Below are positions 22,936 to 35,265 of a stretch of 64,000 nucleotides of DNA, piece after piece. The translations under genes and the position numbers were made by a program. Source of the stretch: Heliocidaris erythrogramma (Eukaryota > Echinodermata > Echinoidea > Camarodonta > Echinometridae); contig CM046853.1 in NCBI GenBank assembly GCA_025617745.1, forward strand, positions 65,801,981-65,865,980, written 5' to 3'. Position 1 is the stretch's first letter. Every line of letters starts with the position of its first letter. The notes beneath the pieces are model-generated. The model was not told the origin of the DNA. It searched no databases and saw nothing but the letters and a program-made list of their open reading frames with translations.

Positions 22936-24570
22936 AATGATTACGACACATTCAATAATTTCTTGTAAATCTGTTTACTTATTTCATTTCGGTTATGTCT
23001 TCAGTTCTATTAAAGCAAGTCAACATTCGTATTTTTAATATTAGGCTGTTTTTGTAATGGTTCAAGAATAGGCTTATACTGGGTTACGCGAATATAAAAG
23101 AGAAGTGTTGATGAATGCACTATCATAACAAATACGAATCACAGCTTCCCCCTTTGCCTGTGGGAACTGATGCTACCTGTATAAACCTATGGGAATAAGA
23201 GGACTCATAATGCAACAAATTATAAAAATCCTCCCAGCCTGAAGGCTTTAAACAAGATAGTTATGTGCTAACTCCTTGATATCACGAACAGACCTCGCCT
23301 AATCAACGCTTTTCCGGCAGGTTCCCGTCTTCGTAGGATTCTTACCAAGAGATGGCGCACTTATGAATATGGCGTTTCATCCACTTTGCATTCCAACAAA
23401 AGTCCCTTTAAAAAAAATGCATGAATTGCCATTATCCTACAAAGATTTTGTTTAACCTTCTTGAAAATTTTGTTATTTTTTTCAGCTCTAAGAACTACTT
23501 GGATCAGTTTGAAGCTACTCTTAAATTTGGCAGCCCGCCTGTTTCCATTCATTCATTATTAAAATGCCTTTGATACTTATATGAAAGTAGGAATATGACG
23601 TCAATAATCATAGTTATCATGAGGTTTTATTATCTACATTTGTAGATAATGTACTTGTACATTGATTTTTTTTTGTCCTCATGTCATGTGTGTATAATAA
23701 CTTGCTCAAAAGAACAAAAAAGAGATGTTTTCAAGACAAGAAAATTAGCCGCGATCCAGCCAAGTAGTTTTGTGTGAATGACAAAAAAAATTGGCTAGTA
23801 TGATAATAAGATACTTGTGATAAAAAAGGAAGAAGTATTGGGCGATCAGTATCATTTAGGTAAACTAGTAAAAGAATCCATGTTGCCTGGCCGATCATTT
23901 ATGTTTTGTTTATGAAATATAATAAATGTTGTCAACATGTATCATTGAATTATTAAGTTTTTATGTGTCCTCTCATCTTTTTCAAACAATCGTCATATTT
24001 CACCATTAAAAAAAATAGGGGGAAAAGATATTTCGAGGTACTTGGCCTACGAAATATTTGAGCCTTCCGAACCACAGAATTATAGTCATATCTGCCATAT
24101 GACGGTTTGTCTGCCTCGATCGGCTGAAATGACTAGCTCCCTCTTTGGACATATTTTGTACAGTCTACAACCTTTCGCTTTATATAGCTTCGAGATTTCT
24201 CCTACTTCTACCTCATTCCTCTTTAGTTTTTCACATCCACAATTATCTCCCATTCCATTCTATCCCGTTCATTCTCACCTTCTACACCATCTCAAGACAG
24301 TGCTTTGTTTTATATGGAAAAGAATGAATGAACGATGTGTGAACGACACAGTGTATTTTTGTCTACTTTAATGTAATATCTGCATATACTGGATATCAAA
24401 GGTAACATATTACATTTCTATGAGAAAGCTCACTGAAATTTTCTCTGAAAATACGCAGAAATATTTAACGGGAGGTAAACTTCAGTAACTTTACTTGTTA
24501 CTATAATTAAAACAAAAGGTTTGGATCTTTAATTTCTGTTATATAATCTCTTCTGTTATAGTTTTTTTTT
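22936..24570. other. Unique AT-rich spacer
   Basis: No gene, RNA or strong repeat recognised. Open frames near 23361-23552 (minus) and 24042-24371 (plus) carry no domain. Confidence 0.4.
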
Positions 24571-24574
24571 AACT

Positions 24575-25075
24575 CATTTGATTCGGCTTGTGCTGAAAGG
24601 ATGGGTAGCGTCGCGTCACGTCACGTTGACTGGAACGCCACCGTTCGTCCAAAGCCCCCCCCCCCCGGTTTTGCCGAAAGGGTGCGTTGGGAGCGTCGGG
24701 TCGCGTCGCGTTGACTGGAACGCCACCATTCGTCCAAAGCCCCCCCCCCCCCGGTTTTGCCAAAGAGTGCGTTGACCTTTCCTAAATATTGTTGTTGTTA
24801 TTACAGGGGCGGATCCAGGATTTTGTAATCAAGAATTTTTTAAAATCAGTTCTAAAAGGGGGCACAATCCAAAAAAGGGGCACAATGTATACTTTTCTTT
24901 CAAAGGGGGGGGGGGGGGACGGGCCGGGGTTGCCCCCTTCCTAAATCTGCCACTGGTTATTATTATGATATTAGGAAAATTCCAAACACACCCTTTGAGC
25001 AAATGGTGGCGTTCCAGTCAACGCGACGCGACGCGACGCTACCAACCCTTTCGGAACATGCCATTTGATTCATCC
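24575..25075. mobile_element. MITE with CGCGTCGCG-rich TIRs and duplicated left end
   Basis: The left arm (about 24594-24654) and the right arm (24995-25053, reversed) share tagcgtcgcgtc... and gttgactggaacgccacc. The left arm is duplicated in tandem: 24595-24675 and 24676-24760, about 84 bp each, both ending in a 12-13 base C run plus ggttttgcc. Weaker similarity continues outward to 24575 and 25075. The centre was later entered by a second element (24804-24955). Confidence 0.7.
24804..24955. mobile_element. 152-bp hAT-like MITE nested in the larger MITE
   Basis: Ends caggggcggatccagg and, reversed, cagtggcagatttagg are inverted, and both flanks carry gttatta (24797-24803, 24956-24962). A 7-8 bp duplication and CAG-type ends fit hAT. 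A 14-base G run lies at 24905-24918. A relative with ends ggcggatccag occurs at about 28890-29135. Confidence 0.65.
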
Positions 25076-25138
25076 CGAATTACTGTTTACTTTAAAATAT
25101 CGTAAGGTTGAAAAATGTTGACAATGCCATAGAAATTG

Positions 25139-25438
25139 TAACTTGATTTCTAAAAGCCATGTATGAACATCATATAAATACTCTACCCAACTCTATAAAA
25201 CGCAGCCAGGCGAGAGGGTCTCTTCTACCGTGTCAATGGTTGGAGCAAATGATTGTGCAATTGCGCCATCTATCGCAAGATAAATGCAAAAGAAATTATT
25301 GCTTGGTTTCTGAAAGTCATGTATAAAAATCAAATAAATACTCTACCCAACTTTATAAAATGTAACCAGAGGAAAGGAAGTATTGTACCGTGTCAATAGT
25401 TGGAGCCCAAGATTGTGAATGGCGCCATCTATCGCAAG
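25139..25438. repeat. Two-copy tandem repeat of about 159 bp
   Basis: Copies 25139-25279 and 25298-25438 both run from 'gatttctaaaagccatgtat' or a variant, through taaatactctacccaac and taccgtgtcaat, to gcgccatctatcgcaag. They are about 80% identical, so the duplication is old. Confidence 0.75.
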
Positions 25439-25598
25439 CTACAGTTTGGAGATTTTGTGTAACATGATCATACTCTTGTCATCATATTTAATCTCTATGA
25501 ATAAGGATGGTGGTTTATTTCATCTGACAGCTAGATCCAAAGTATATGGTTTTGTAGGTAAGTAACGATTTACGAATTGTGGGATTTACGAATTTAGG

Positions 25599-26018
25599 TA
25601 TCTTCAAGACAAGACATCAGGGTAAAAATGATTCTAAAAGGCATTTTAGAACTTTTCATTTAAAGAAAGCTAATTATATTTTCTCGACGGGCAGTTGAAT
25701 TACTTTAGAATGAAAGAAAGGCGAGCATATTCCTAGCACATTGTTATTTTTTTCATTTTCATAGATCAGGCAAAATATCCCATTTGTTCTTCAGTTGATT
25801 ATAGGTTTTTTACTTTCAGAAAAGAAGGAACTTTCGGACCAAAGATGAAATTTATTGGTCTTTCAAGTTTGTAACAGCAGATATACGTAAAAAGACCAAT
25901 GGGCCGCTGCACGTTGCTCGATAGCCACTTAAAAGCGTTTTGTGCTTTGAGCAGTATCTTCAAGACAAGACAGGGTAAAAATCACAGAACTCCTCTTTAG
26001 GAGTTCTGTGGTAAAAAT
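25599..26018. repeat. Direct repeat 'gtatcttcaagacaagaca...gggtaaaaat', filled and empty
   Basis: The sequence occurs at about 25598-25629 and again at 25954-25982. In the second copy it is interrupted right after 'gtaaaaat' by the palindrome listed separately. The first copy therefore shows the uninterrupted state. Confidence 0.7.
25983..26010. mobile_element. 28-bp perfect palindromic micro-insertion
   Basis: cacagaactcct, loop cttt, then aggagttctgtg: two 12-bp arms without mismatch. gtaaaaat stands directly before it (25975-25982) and is repeated directly after it (26010-26017), while the paralog near 25599 has it once. Insertion of 27-28 bp with an 8-bp target duplication is the simplest account. 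It is far shorter than usual MITEs. Confidence 0.6.
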
Positions 26019-26289
26019 GTATAATACATCCTTCATGACCTCTTCCAGTGTTTCAGCAACTACGCCACCTTGGGTTTAAACTGGGAAAGTTCAGGGCATC
26101 TTGTAAAATCCAATGTAAATGTTACATAACAACATGTTTATATCAATGACAATACATACGTGATTATTCTGGATGGAGTGTGAACTGTCATGTGACGTTT
26201 AAATTTCGGCAGCCTTGCGATTTCATTACTTTACTAATTTTTATTGTCGACGATGTGTAAATTATCTAAGCAATAACTACCACAACGTC

Positions 26290-26700
26290 TTGTAATACGA
26301 TACTTTCGTAACCTGGCGACTATGCCCTGCAATACCACCTCGGACGACTTTCACCAGGACAATAACCCATCGAGGATGATTACTGTCCAGACACCAAGCC
26401 CCTCCCCAAACCATTACATTACCCTGTAGGACAATATATACCTACGTGTATTTTTAAATTTTCATGTACCAACCGGAAAACTATATACCGGACAAACAAA
26501 AACATACCTCGCCGACATACCATCTAAATTTAGAATGTGGTTATCATCCTAAATGGATAGTTGTCCTAGGCTGAAATCGTCCGTGGTGGTAATTGTCCGT
26601 CCGGAAGGTAATTATTTTAGATGTGTAATTTTCCGGGTCGTAATCGTCCGAGAGTATATACGTAGATAATCCAGGGTGAAGTTGCCCTAGAATCTGACGA
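26290..26700. mobile_element. TU-like foldback element made of degenerate short repeats (1)
   Basis: The left half carries many 'aggacaataaccc'-type units on the plus strand (about 26320-26500). The right half carries their complements (ggttatcatcct, agttgtcctagg, taattgtccg; 26535-26690). No single long perfect arm exists; pairing is between repeat arrays. The architecture recalls TU foldback elements of sea urchins, whose outer arms are short tandem repeats. Family assignment is inference. Confidence 0.5.
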
Positions 26701-27638
26701 TTTGATTTTTTGTTCTGTACTAGCAAGATAATGATAATACTAAAATCAATAGTTCACATAATTTTGTCAGGCGGCTTGCAATTGTTGCTGTTTGTTCATA
26801 AATGGATCACGATTTTAGCTTTCTTATACAATTTCATACTTACGAGTTCTAAAAATATATATCAACATCATCTTTTACCATTACTCATGATTGCGTTATC
26901 ATCGGTATACTATGTTTTGTTTTAATCACTGAGCTTATACCTTGGTTTAAACAAAAATCACCTGTACCCCCCCCCCCCCCCCCTTCCTTCTCCTCTCCTT
27001 CTTCGTCTCCTCATGCTCTCGTCACTTTGACCGCCATGGCTGAACAGAAGTGCAGTGGCGCACAAACAATATCAACGAATAAAATTCTCAATATCCATTA
27101 CACTTTTTTTTCTGTTTGTCTTTCATTGCCAGCTTGTATTTTTGCACTCGACTCACGTACAACTAGCAGAAGGTGCACTCATCTCGACTGGATTTAACAA
27201 AGTAATCGGCGAGTCATTTCAAAGCAAATTGACTTCTTTTCTCAATTCCGAACCAGGCGAGCTCGAGCTATTTTGCCTCACTTTCTGAGGGAAGGGTTTA
27301 AACGTGGGCTATCAATCGATTGGTTTAGACCAATGGAGTCAACGCGATCATGTCAATTTCCAACAAATGAGGAGAAAGCTATGCATCACAATTCGATCTT
27401 GTTGATTCCATATCTATCCCCCTTCTCTCTCTCTCTCTCTCTCTCTCCCTCACTCTCTCTCTCCTCCCCCTCTCTCTCTCTCTTACTATCCTGTCTCTCT
27501 CTCTCTCCTCTCTTTTACTCTCTCCCTTGTTTCCAATCTCTCTTTTCTCTCAACCTCTTCCATTTTCTCTCTAATGTTTATCCTCTTCATCTATGTCTTC
27601 GTTATTTTTATACTTTCTACCCTAAAAGTTACAACTGC
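26701..27638. other. Spacer with poly(C) and CT tracts
   Basis: A 17-base C run (26967-26983) and CT-rich DNA (27424-27560). A 77-codon frame (27055-27288) begins with a hydrophobic stretch but lacks an ATG-supported context or homologous features, so it is not called. Confidence 0.4.
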
Positions 27639-28072
27639 ACAGGGTGAAACACCAAATAACAGTAGGAAAGAGCCATTTTTTTAAACCAGTAATGTCTGGT
27701 AAGTTGGTGATTTAGATACGTGATCCAACATGTCGTCTTTAAACCCACTTGACAATAAATCTGCATTTAATTTATCCTTTGTACCCGTCACGTCAACGGG
27801 GTACTTGCGCTGACCAACGGCATGTAGTAAAAGCCTCTCAAAGCTACTCCAACCAAAATGATCAGTCGGCGTAATATTTACCAAAAAATAGGGGATAGTC
27901 AATACATGAAGTTCCTGTGTTATGACCGACTTCCAAATACATGTTAAACTGACAGAAAATAACATCCTTGTTGAACACATTTAGTTGATATCGTCATATA
28001 AAGTGATTAAAATGAGAGGTTAGCGTTGTTGGACAGAGGAAATGTGAACTTACTCTTTTTGGGACACCCTGT
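27639..28072. mobile_element. Possible mariner-type remnant with acagggtg ends
   Basis: acagggtg at 27639 and its complement caccctgt ending at 28072 (context ttttgggacaccctgta) resemble mariner termini. Between them is a 99-codon minus-strand open frame (27681-27980) that I cannot assign to any transposase. The TIR is short, so this is weak. Confidence 0.3.
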
Positions 28073-28889
28073 AACAAAGACATATGACAACCATCTTGCA
28101 AAATGGGTAGCTACATCGAGATGTAATGATGCCTGAGCAACCATCAGCCAAATTACATTTCTACTTCGCTGCTATAATTTCTCGCATTTCGCTGACGTCA
28201 AATTGTTTCGACTTAACTTGTCGGGGTTGCTTGCACGCCCAAAAAAGTTCTCGGGGCGCAGCGCAGATTACCCTATAATAGTTAATACGAGGTGATTGCA
28301 AACTCAACTATGCATCTTTCATTGGCAGACAAGAGAGAGAAAATGTGGATCTGGAGACAGAAAGAGAAAAATGGCCGACGCTCGGTTACGGTAATCCCCT
28401 CTGATAGACGGAAATTGCTTACAACCTTCAAATGCATTTAGCCTCAAATATCATAAAATTCAATGATGATATCAAAAAGATACCCCCAGCGAAAACGAAT
28501 CCATGTTCATTTCGACTAATGTCCATGAAAGGTAAATAGACTTTTGTTCGAATAAGAGAGTTGTGTGGCCGTATTTGCGGCGACATTTTCTCCTAAAGTG
28601 TCTCTCTACTCTCCGAGTTCAACATCGAACATATCGATAAAGTGCTTCTGCCCACAAACAGAGAAAGAGTGGACCTTTTCTTACTCTTTGTTTATAGCAG
28701 CGAAAGGTTAGATAAATTAGAATGGTGTATGCTCTGAAATAAAAGAAAACAGTATGAAATTAAATACTTTACGAAAAAGGAAACCCTATTGGAGAGAGTA
28801 TTTTGCGGAAGAAATTTTGCAACTGAACGGAAACGCGACAAAGTAGTGACGAAGTAAGGCAGACGGATATCTGCAGTGTATAAAAAATA
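28073..28889. other. Unique spacer
   Basis: No gene or repeat recognised. Moderately complex sequence. Confidence 0.4.
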
Positions 28890-29135
28890 CTGTGGCGGAT
28901 CCAGGGGGGCACGAGGGCACGTACCCGCTGGCATAACCCGTACTTTAAATACACATAAAGTACCCCCTCCCCACCACGCCAAAAATTTGCCCCTAATTGT
29001 TCCTCGCCAGCAATTTTAGACCCCAAATGCATCTGAAAATGTGATCAACTTTTTTTTATTATATTAACCTTTTTCTTTCTTTCTTTTTTTATTTATCAGA
29101 GATATTTTCGGACTTTTGGATCTGGATCCGCTATA
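28890..29135. mobile_element. MITE-like element with ggcggatccag ends
   Basis: tggcggatccagg at the left and ctggatccgcta at the right are inverted. The left end matches the nested element at 24804. The interior has C-rich and T-rich stretches. The target duplication is unclear. Confidence 0.45.
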
Positions 29136-29376
29136 TTGAACGCGGAAAGAGATCTGTAATGTATACAAAACAATAAATACTCATTTTAATCTAAACAGCT
29201 TACACTCCCTACATGTGTGCAGGTATTACGACTGTTTAAAAGTTTCGTATCTTAAAATACTGTCAGGGAATGAAGAAAACCTGCAAAGGTATTTGGTAGA
29301 AAATAGTCGAGTTCAAAACTAAAGTAAATGCTCTACAAAACGGAAGAAGAAAAAAAAATGAGTAGATTTGAGCTTA

Positions 29377-29648
29377 CACAGTTGAAGGCTTTCGGTAACA
29401 CCATGTGGGGCCTCTGTGAAAAAGGCTGCTGATAATTCTTTCGTGAAAATATCCCACTTATGAGGCGTTTAGAGCAATTTTGGAAAAGTGAAAGGAAAGG
29501 AAAGAAAGGAAAGGGATGAAAATGGAATGAAATTAGATTAAACATTTACACAAGACTATTTTTTTTCTCGGTGTTTATACACCTAAACAGCACAAAACAG
29601 CCTTTTCACAGAGGCCCCGCACGGTATTACCGAAAGCCTTCAACTGTG
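29377..29648. mobile_element. 272-bp MITE with about 54-bp TIRs
   Basis: The left arm 29377-29432 (cacagttgaaggctttcgg...) and right arm 29594-29648 are inverted copies with a few mismatches, both including ggggcctctgtgaaaa. Apart from the arms it is AT-rich filler. I found no clear target duplication. Confidence 0.75.
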
Positions 29649-30399
29649 AATACTCACTCACCATGGAAACCTACAGTTAACATCTAGATTTGAGTTCTAA
29701 TAATGGAACTTCTTTTATTCTTGATCGTTTATTATGTAGTAAACGTTATATTATTATTGTTGTTATTATTGGCAAAGAACACATTACAAAATTAACAAAA
29801 AACATTTGCTAAAATAAAGTTAATGCAACCGCTGGAACGCCAACAACATTTTTTTTTCCATAACTGTAGCATAAAGCCTTCTGTCCCAATTCCAGTGATT
29901 GCAAATATAAAATACATTGCATAAAATAAGTTGCATACTCATCATAAGTTGCATATTCAATATGATTTGCATATTCACACAACAAGAACATCCAATATAG
30001 AAATTACAATAGTATGTTATGCAAAAATTAATTCATACCACATCTCCCACTTCAAATGGTTAACATATCAATTGTAGATTGGGAGAGAAAATTGATAAAG
30101 GGAACATAGAAGAAACGGGGAAGAGGCAATGAGAGAGAGCGTATAGGAGAATAACATAGAATGAAACGGAGAAAGGAAAAAGGAAAGAGAGTGTGAAAGA
30201 TAGTAAGAGAAAATACATATATTCTCAGTACTAACAATTTCGAAAAGATTAATATACCGCAGTATATGAGTTCCTTTTCAGACATTATTATATAAAAATC
30301 AACTTCTATAACAAAAAAAAAATAGAAAAAAAATGAAGCCTATTGTAATAAAAAAAAGAATGATTATGAATAGATTTCTATCATAGCTGAGCAAGATGC
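29649..30399. other. AT-rich spacer
   Basis: Contains short ATT repeats and several 'gttgcatatt'-like direct repeats at 29930-29980, plus a purine-rich patch at 30085-30215. No gene recognised. Confidence 0.4.
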
Positions 30400-30620
30400 A
30401 ATTAAAATCTCGCCTCTCGTAATCCCAACACGGGATGGTTTCCGCTTACAAAGGACGTCATTAGGCACCGTGAAGGAGTGTGTAATGGGGGATTACTATC
30501 ACACCCCTACTCCGTAGTTTTCTAACAATCCTACAGCTCAAGCTGCGATTGAACGTGTATGCAAATGAACTCAATTCTCGATTTAGAGTTGTAAATAGCT
30601 TTCAATTATTGCGGGATACA
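30400..30620. promoter_or_regulatory. Candidate cis-regulatory stretch with Otx- and POU-type sites
   Basis: Complex, repeat-free sequence with taatcc (30420-30425), ggattac (near 30490) and a perfect octamer ATGCAAAT (30560-30567) within 150 bp. Otx and POU factors are known to bind such cores. Single short motifs occur by chance, so this is a weak candidate. Confidence 0.25.
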
Positions 30621-32394
30621 TGTGTGCATTTACATGGATCAGTGGACGCGCCTATATACATTTATATATTTTTTTTCCTTTTCGTCGTGAAACGATTTAT
30701 TTTTGACGTATCGTTTTGATTGGGAAAGGGATAAATATTAATGATTGAATATGGTTTGGGGGAAGGCCGGGATGTAGTGTGAATAGTTCGTTTTATTATC
30801 ACAGGCCTTTACTGGTATGGCCTTTTGGTAGGGCAGAAATAGTGAGAGAGAAAAAAGGAAGCGGTATAAACGCTCTTTTGCTTATAGACCAATCCAGGAT
30901 TCTGGCCGGGGGGGCACATGTCCAAAAATTCTCTGTCTAGCAACGAAAGAGATGGGAATCACAATTTAGGGTGACTTTTCATTCCCGAATTTGAAAAATC
31001 TCTGACAGGGAAAAGAAATAAGATTTAGGGACACACTTTCTTTTTGTACTTAAGATATGTCGGACTGAGTTTTCCGCTCATTCCGACTCGTGAGTTCCAA
31101 ATCATAGGCGGTTATTTTGTATGATTTTTTTCTCCTTGATAACCCTCATCAATTTGAATTTATCTTTTCTTCTAGGAAATAATAATGCCCGTTAAAAACG
31201 TCATTTGTTCATGATTTTCACTTTGAAGTCAGTCAATGTATCAGGGTTGAAATATCTTGAGACATGTACAGTCTAAATGGAGGGGGGGATAACACTAACA
31301 TTTGCAGATATTTTTCAATTTTGCCTCAATCCCCGTGATGAAGCTCCATTTTTCCATTGAGCTCCACCCCCTCCAATCTTTTCATAATGTTTAACCGAAG
31401 TATAGAAGGCTTTTTTCATCAGCGTCTCATACACACCAGTCCTCCCATCCCCTCCCATCCCCTCCCAAACCCAACCGCAATGACCCTAATCCTATTTCGG
31501 ATATACCTGCAAAATGTTTCATATTCCCGTCCCCTATATAACCCCAACTGTTCATCCACTTCATTAAAGCAAATTCAGTTAAAAAGAATTGTATAATTAT
31601 GATGGCTTTATCGTTTGATAAAAAAATTGAAAAAATAGCGCCCGTTGCTCATATACGCTGGCAATATTTCATTATGTGCAGATCTAATCTTTCTCATTAA
31701 CACGATTAGTATCTCATCAGACATAGTCCATTCCTATTACATAAATTCGTATTGATTTAAAACATTAATCAATGCAGCTGACTGGTCAAAGAGGCCGCAA
31801 GGATATTCAACAAGTCAATTAACCGTATAGAGCCTCCCCCAATGAGTGGTATGAAGTCAGCTATTGTAAGGGGATAGAGCCGATAATTCACCGATCATGA
31901 TTTTTTAGCTTTAACGTTATAGCTGAAAAAGCGGGGGAAAGACCGGCACAAATATGATTCTTAGAAGAGTATACTTTTATTGGTGGAGATACGTTCCGCA
32001 TGATCTCTCGTGTTATTGAATAAATCAGTAGTGAAAAATTGATCAATTCCATATGGATTTGTGGAGATGATTATCATGGAATAGCTGACGTAGCGCGAAG
32101 GTCAAAGGTCAGATATCATCAAGATTTGCTGAGACATGGCCTACTATATAGTTTACAAATTTTGTAGCTGATAGCTAACAAACAAATAAGTATAAGAACG
32201 ACAAGTTTCTATAATTAAAATTCTTGAGACACCCAAAGCTCACAGAAAAAGCATAGATTTTTAAAGGAACTTACCATAGAAAGAGGGGATCAGTACATGT
32301 GTTTCATGATTGAGGATGGATTTGTTTGCAACTCTGATTTTTTTTTTTAATTTTTGTTGTCTTCGTTTGGTAGGAAACTAGGAATCATGTCATT
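30621..32394. other. Unique spacer
   Basis: No gene, RNA or clear mobile element. A partial poly(G)-type repeat may lie at 30889-30920 (atccaggattctgg followed by eight G's). A C-rich 'cctcccatcc' direct repeat is at 31441-31466. Confidence 0.4.
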
Positions 32395-33101
32395 CTAGCT
32401 CCCTCAGTCCTGCTCAATTCCTCCTACTCTCCCTTTCATAAACTTTCAGCCTCATTCATCGTTTTTCTGCCCCTGATTGCTTCTCATCCCTCAACTCACT
32501 CCTCCCCCCATTCCTCTTCCTTCTCTCCATATCCCAATATTCCTCCAGCTCCTTCTCCCTCTCTTCATCCATCCCCTCCCCCATCCTCCTCCTCCCAACC
32601 TCCTGTCCATTGTTCGTCCTCAATCTCCTTTTTAAATTTTAATAATAGTGACAGTACATTATGATTTTATAGAGCATAAAATAGAGGTGTCTCACTTTTC
32701 CCGCCTCTCATTTATGATCCCCGCCCCCATCTCGTTTCCCCTATCATGTTCCCTATACCCCTTTCCATCGTTCCCTCCCATTCCCTCCTCTAAACCTTAT
32801 CACCACCCTCTTCCTTCATCGTTTTCCCTATACATTGTCTTCCTCCATCTCAATTACTCTTCCTTGTTCCTCCTCCTACAGTTTCATTAACTTTTCCATG
32901 TTTATCCTCCTCTTTGCACCTTATTCTGGTCTAACCTTTCCATCCCATACTCTTTTTCCAGCTATCCTAAAACCTCCTATCTTTGTTCATTCCCACTTCC
33001 CCACTCTCCATCTCTCACCCATTGTCCTCTTCCTCTTCTCTCTTGTTTCTTCGTCTTTTCATTTTCTCTTCTGATTTCCCCTTCTACCCTCCTTCCTTCC
33101 C

Positions 33102-33136
<35 letters not shown>

Positions 33137-33240
33137 CGCCATTCCATTCTACTCGTCTCTCTTTCTCTTCTCTTTTCTTTCCTCTCCAACCTCCATCTTC
33201 TTCTTATTTTTATGTTGTTGTTGATGCTTTGAAAATGATC
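32395..33240. repeat. Pyrimidine-rich tract with CT microsatellite
   Basis: For about 800 bp the plus strand is nearly all C and T, with a pure CT core at about 33103-33132. All open frames here (Ser/Leu/Pro-rich on plus, Arg/Glu-rich on minus) come from the composition. Mirror-like homopyrimidine DNA could form triplexes. Confidence 0.8.
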
Positions 33241-33399
33241 ACCTAAGCCTATTTCGTATTTGTCCTCCGTTTCTGTGTCATTTGAATTGAATTATTTTTC
33301 TGATCCTCCCCACCCTCTAATCATCTTTCCTTTATTCGGACTACGCCCAACATTGTTCTGTGATGCTAAAGACATCAATCGAATGACTTAATGTTCGGC

Positions 33400-33730
33400 T
33401 TACAGATCGTCGTTCACTTGAAATCCCCATAATCAACAACAACCATTTACATCACGGCAGCGTCCACGATAAGCCCGCCATTACATCATTATCATTTCTC
33501 GCAAAAACACGAAACGATCGCCCGTTGATAGCGCGTAATGAATTGTTCAACATTTAGCCCCAAATCTAATCAAATCTTTGCAGATCGGCGGTGCATGGAA
33601 TATCATGAGAAATAAATGGGGGATTAGGTGAGGGAAATTGCTGGCGTGGGTCCATGAATCTCGGACCGGCCCGGGACGGGAAATTGATACAGTCAAGAAT
33701 AATGACGAATTAGCTGTATTTGACAATAGT
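33400..33730. promoter_or_regulatory. Complex repeat-free stretch, candidate regulatory DNA
   Basis: CpG-containing, balanced sequence with homeodomain-type cores (cattacatcattatcat, gcgtaatgaatt), set in AT-rich surroundings. There is no open frame of note. Candidate only. Confidence 0.2.
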
Positions 33731-35265
33731 TGGTGTTTTTATAGAACATGATTGGTTGCAGAACAACATTTTAGTTATTGCTTTTCCCCGGCACGCATTT
33801 ACGAACAATCAGATGATAGAGTAGCTATACCATATCACCACTACCATTATTGCTTCTCTCTCCTCTTTTCTCGGAGGCTAAATGCGCTCAATGATTTTTT
33901 TCTTCTTCTTCAAATCGTCAATCGCTAGAATTATTTTCTTTTAATGTAGAAGTCGCGTTAGATGGTTGTTGAAGTCATGTAATCCTGATAGATGTATTCA
34001 TCAACTAAACAGACTGATTGATTTTCTTGTGGGATATAAAATTACTTCTTAAAAATCGAATAGTTATATTTATCTACATGTACTCAATCTCATACCTTGG
34101 TATCCAAACAAAAGAAGAAAGTATCACAATCCTAAATTCTTTTTAGGAACTGTCATTTGTGTACCATGATAAAGCGTTTATATTTTTCAATCTTTCAAAC
34201 ATGTCCAATTCTTCATTATAAATATAACAGGAGTTTAAAAAAAATGGTTTATAATCTCATTCACAAGTAATTATTGTTTGACATGGCATTATCAATCACG
34301 GCAGTGGCATATAAAACAACCCACATTAACCATAAACAAAGCAAATAATTATTATCTTAATAGCAGTGGTTCCATAACACAGGCCTACAAATGTGATATA
34401 CGATGACGAGAAAGCCGTGAAGTCACAATGGCGTATCCAGCATAGATCCCCTTTGATCTGAAGTCGCGGTGCCCGAGGAAAGAAAAAAGAAGAACACTTG
34501 CAGTAGATCTATGGCACAGAGGAATGTCCAGATATATATTCGCCTCCCTCTTCCCTCACCTTTCAATTCATAAATACATCACGAACGTCAAACGTACTGA
34601 GAAAAAGCCCCACAAAATATAGATTCACATGTTTGTTATGATAATGAAAACTGCTCCGCCCTCAGGCATTCAATTGTCTTGATTCTCGAAATATCCGTTG
34701 ATATCCCCTCCCCCTCCTTACTTCTACTGTCAATCGACCTGTTTACTAATTTATGCATACTTCTTGCATGTCTTGAACAAAAGTTTCTCTTGACGACTAA
34801 AAAGCTTTCTAGAGGATTGCCCGACATAGCAACATCTAATGTATGCAAAATGGATTCCATCCATAGAGATGCCATTATGCATATCAGGTGCACTAAATAG
34901 TTGGTAGCTAAGGATTCTGGAGAGAAACATGCATAAATTTAAATACACTTAGTAAACAGGCTTATTATTCAACATATCCTTCACCTCCTTATCCTTATCA
35001 TCAGTAATTAAGGTTCTAAAACGGAAACAGTCCAGCAAGTCCAGTTTGGAAGTATTTGGGAAAGCAATAAGGATTATCCAGCATGGGTGGAGCCCGATGT
35101 GTATCATCACCCCTACCGTTTGAAAGCCCAGAACAAAAGAATCTATAATTTTGTATAAAACTTCAGTGAGTTTGTGACACGCGAGGCTGCCTATGAGGGC
35201 AAGGGCTAGCTGCACTGTCCAAACATTTTGAAGCTATTAACATTCGGGAAATCGTCACCTTATAA
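33731..35265. other. Unique AT-rich spacer
   Basis: No gene or repeat recognised. Opposed open frames of 62-88 codons at 34636-35215 have no domains. Confidence 0.4.

Noticed and set aside
27681-27980. 99-codon minus-strand frame as a mariner transposase
   Set aside because: It sits between mariner-like ends, but I see no DDE/D motif or other family signature.
32648-33246. Ser/Leu/Pro-rich and Arg/Glu-rich frames
   Set aside because: Products of the long pyrimidine tract.
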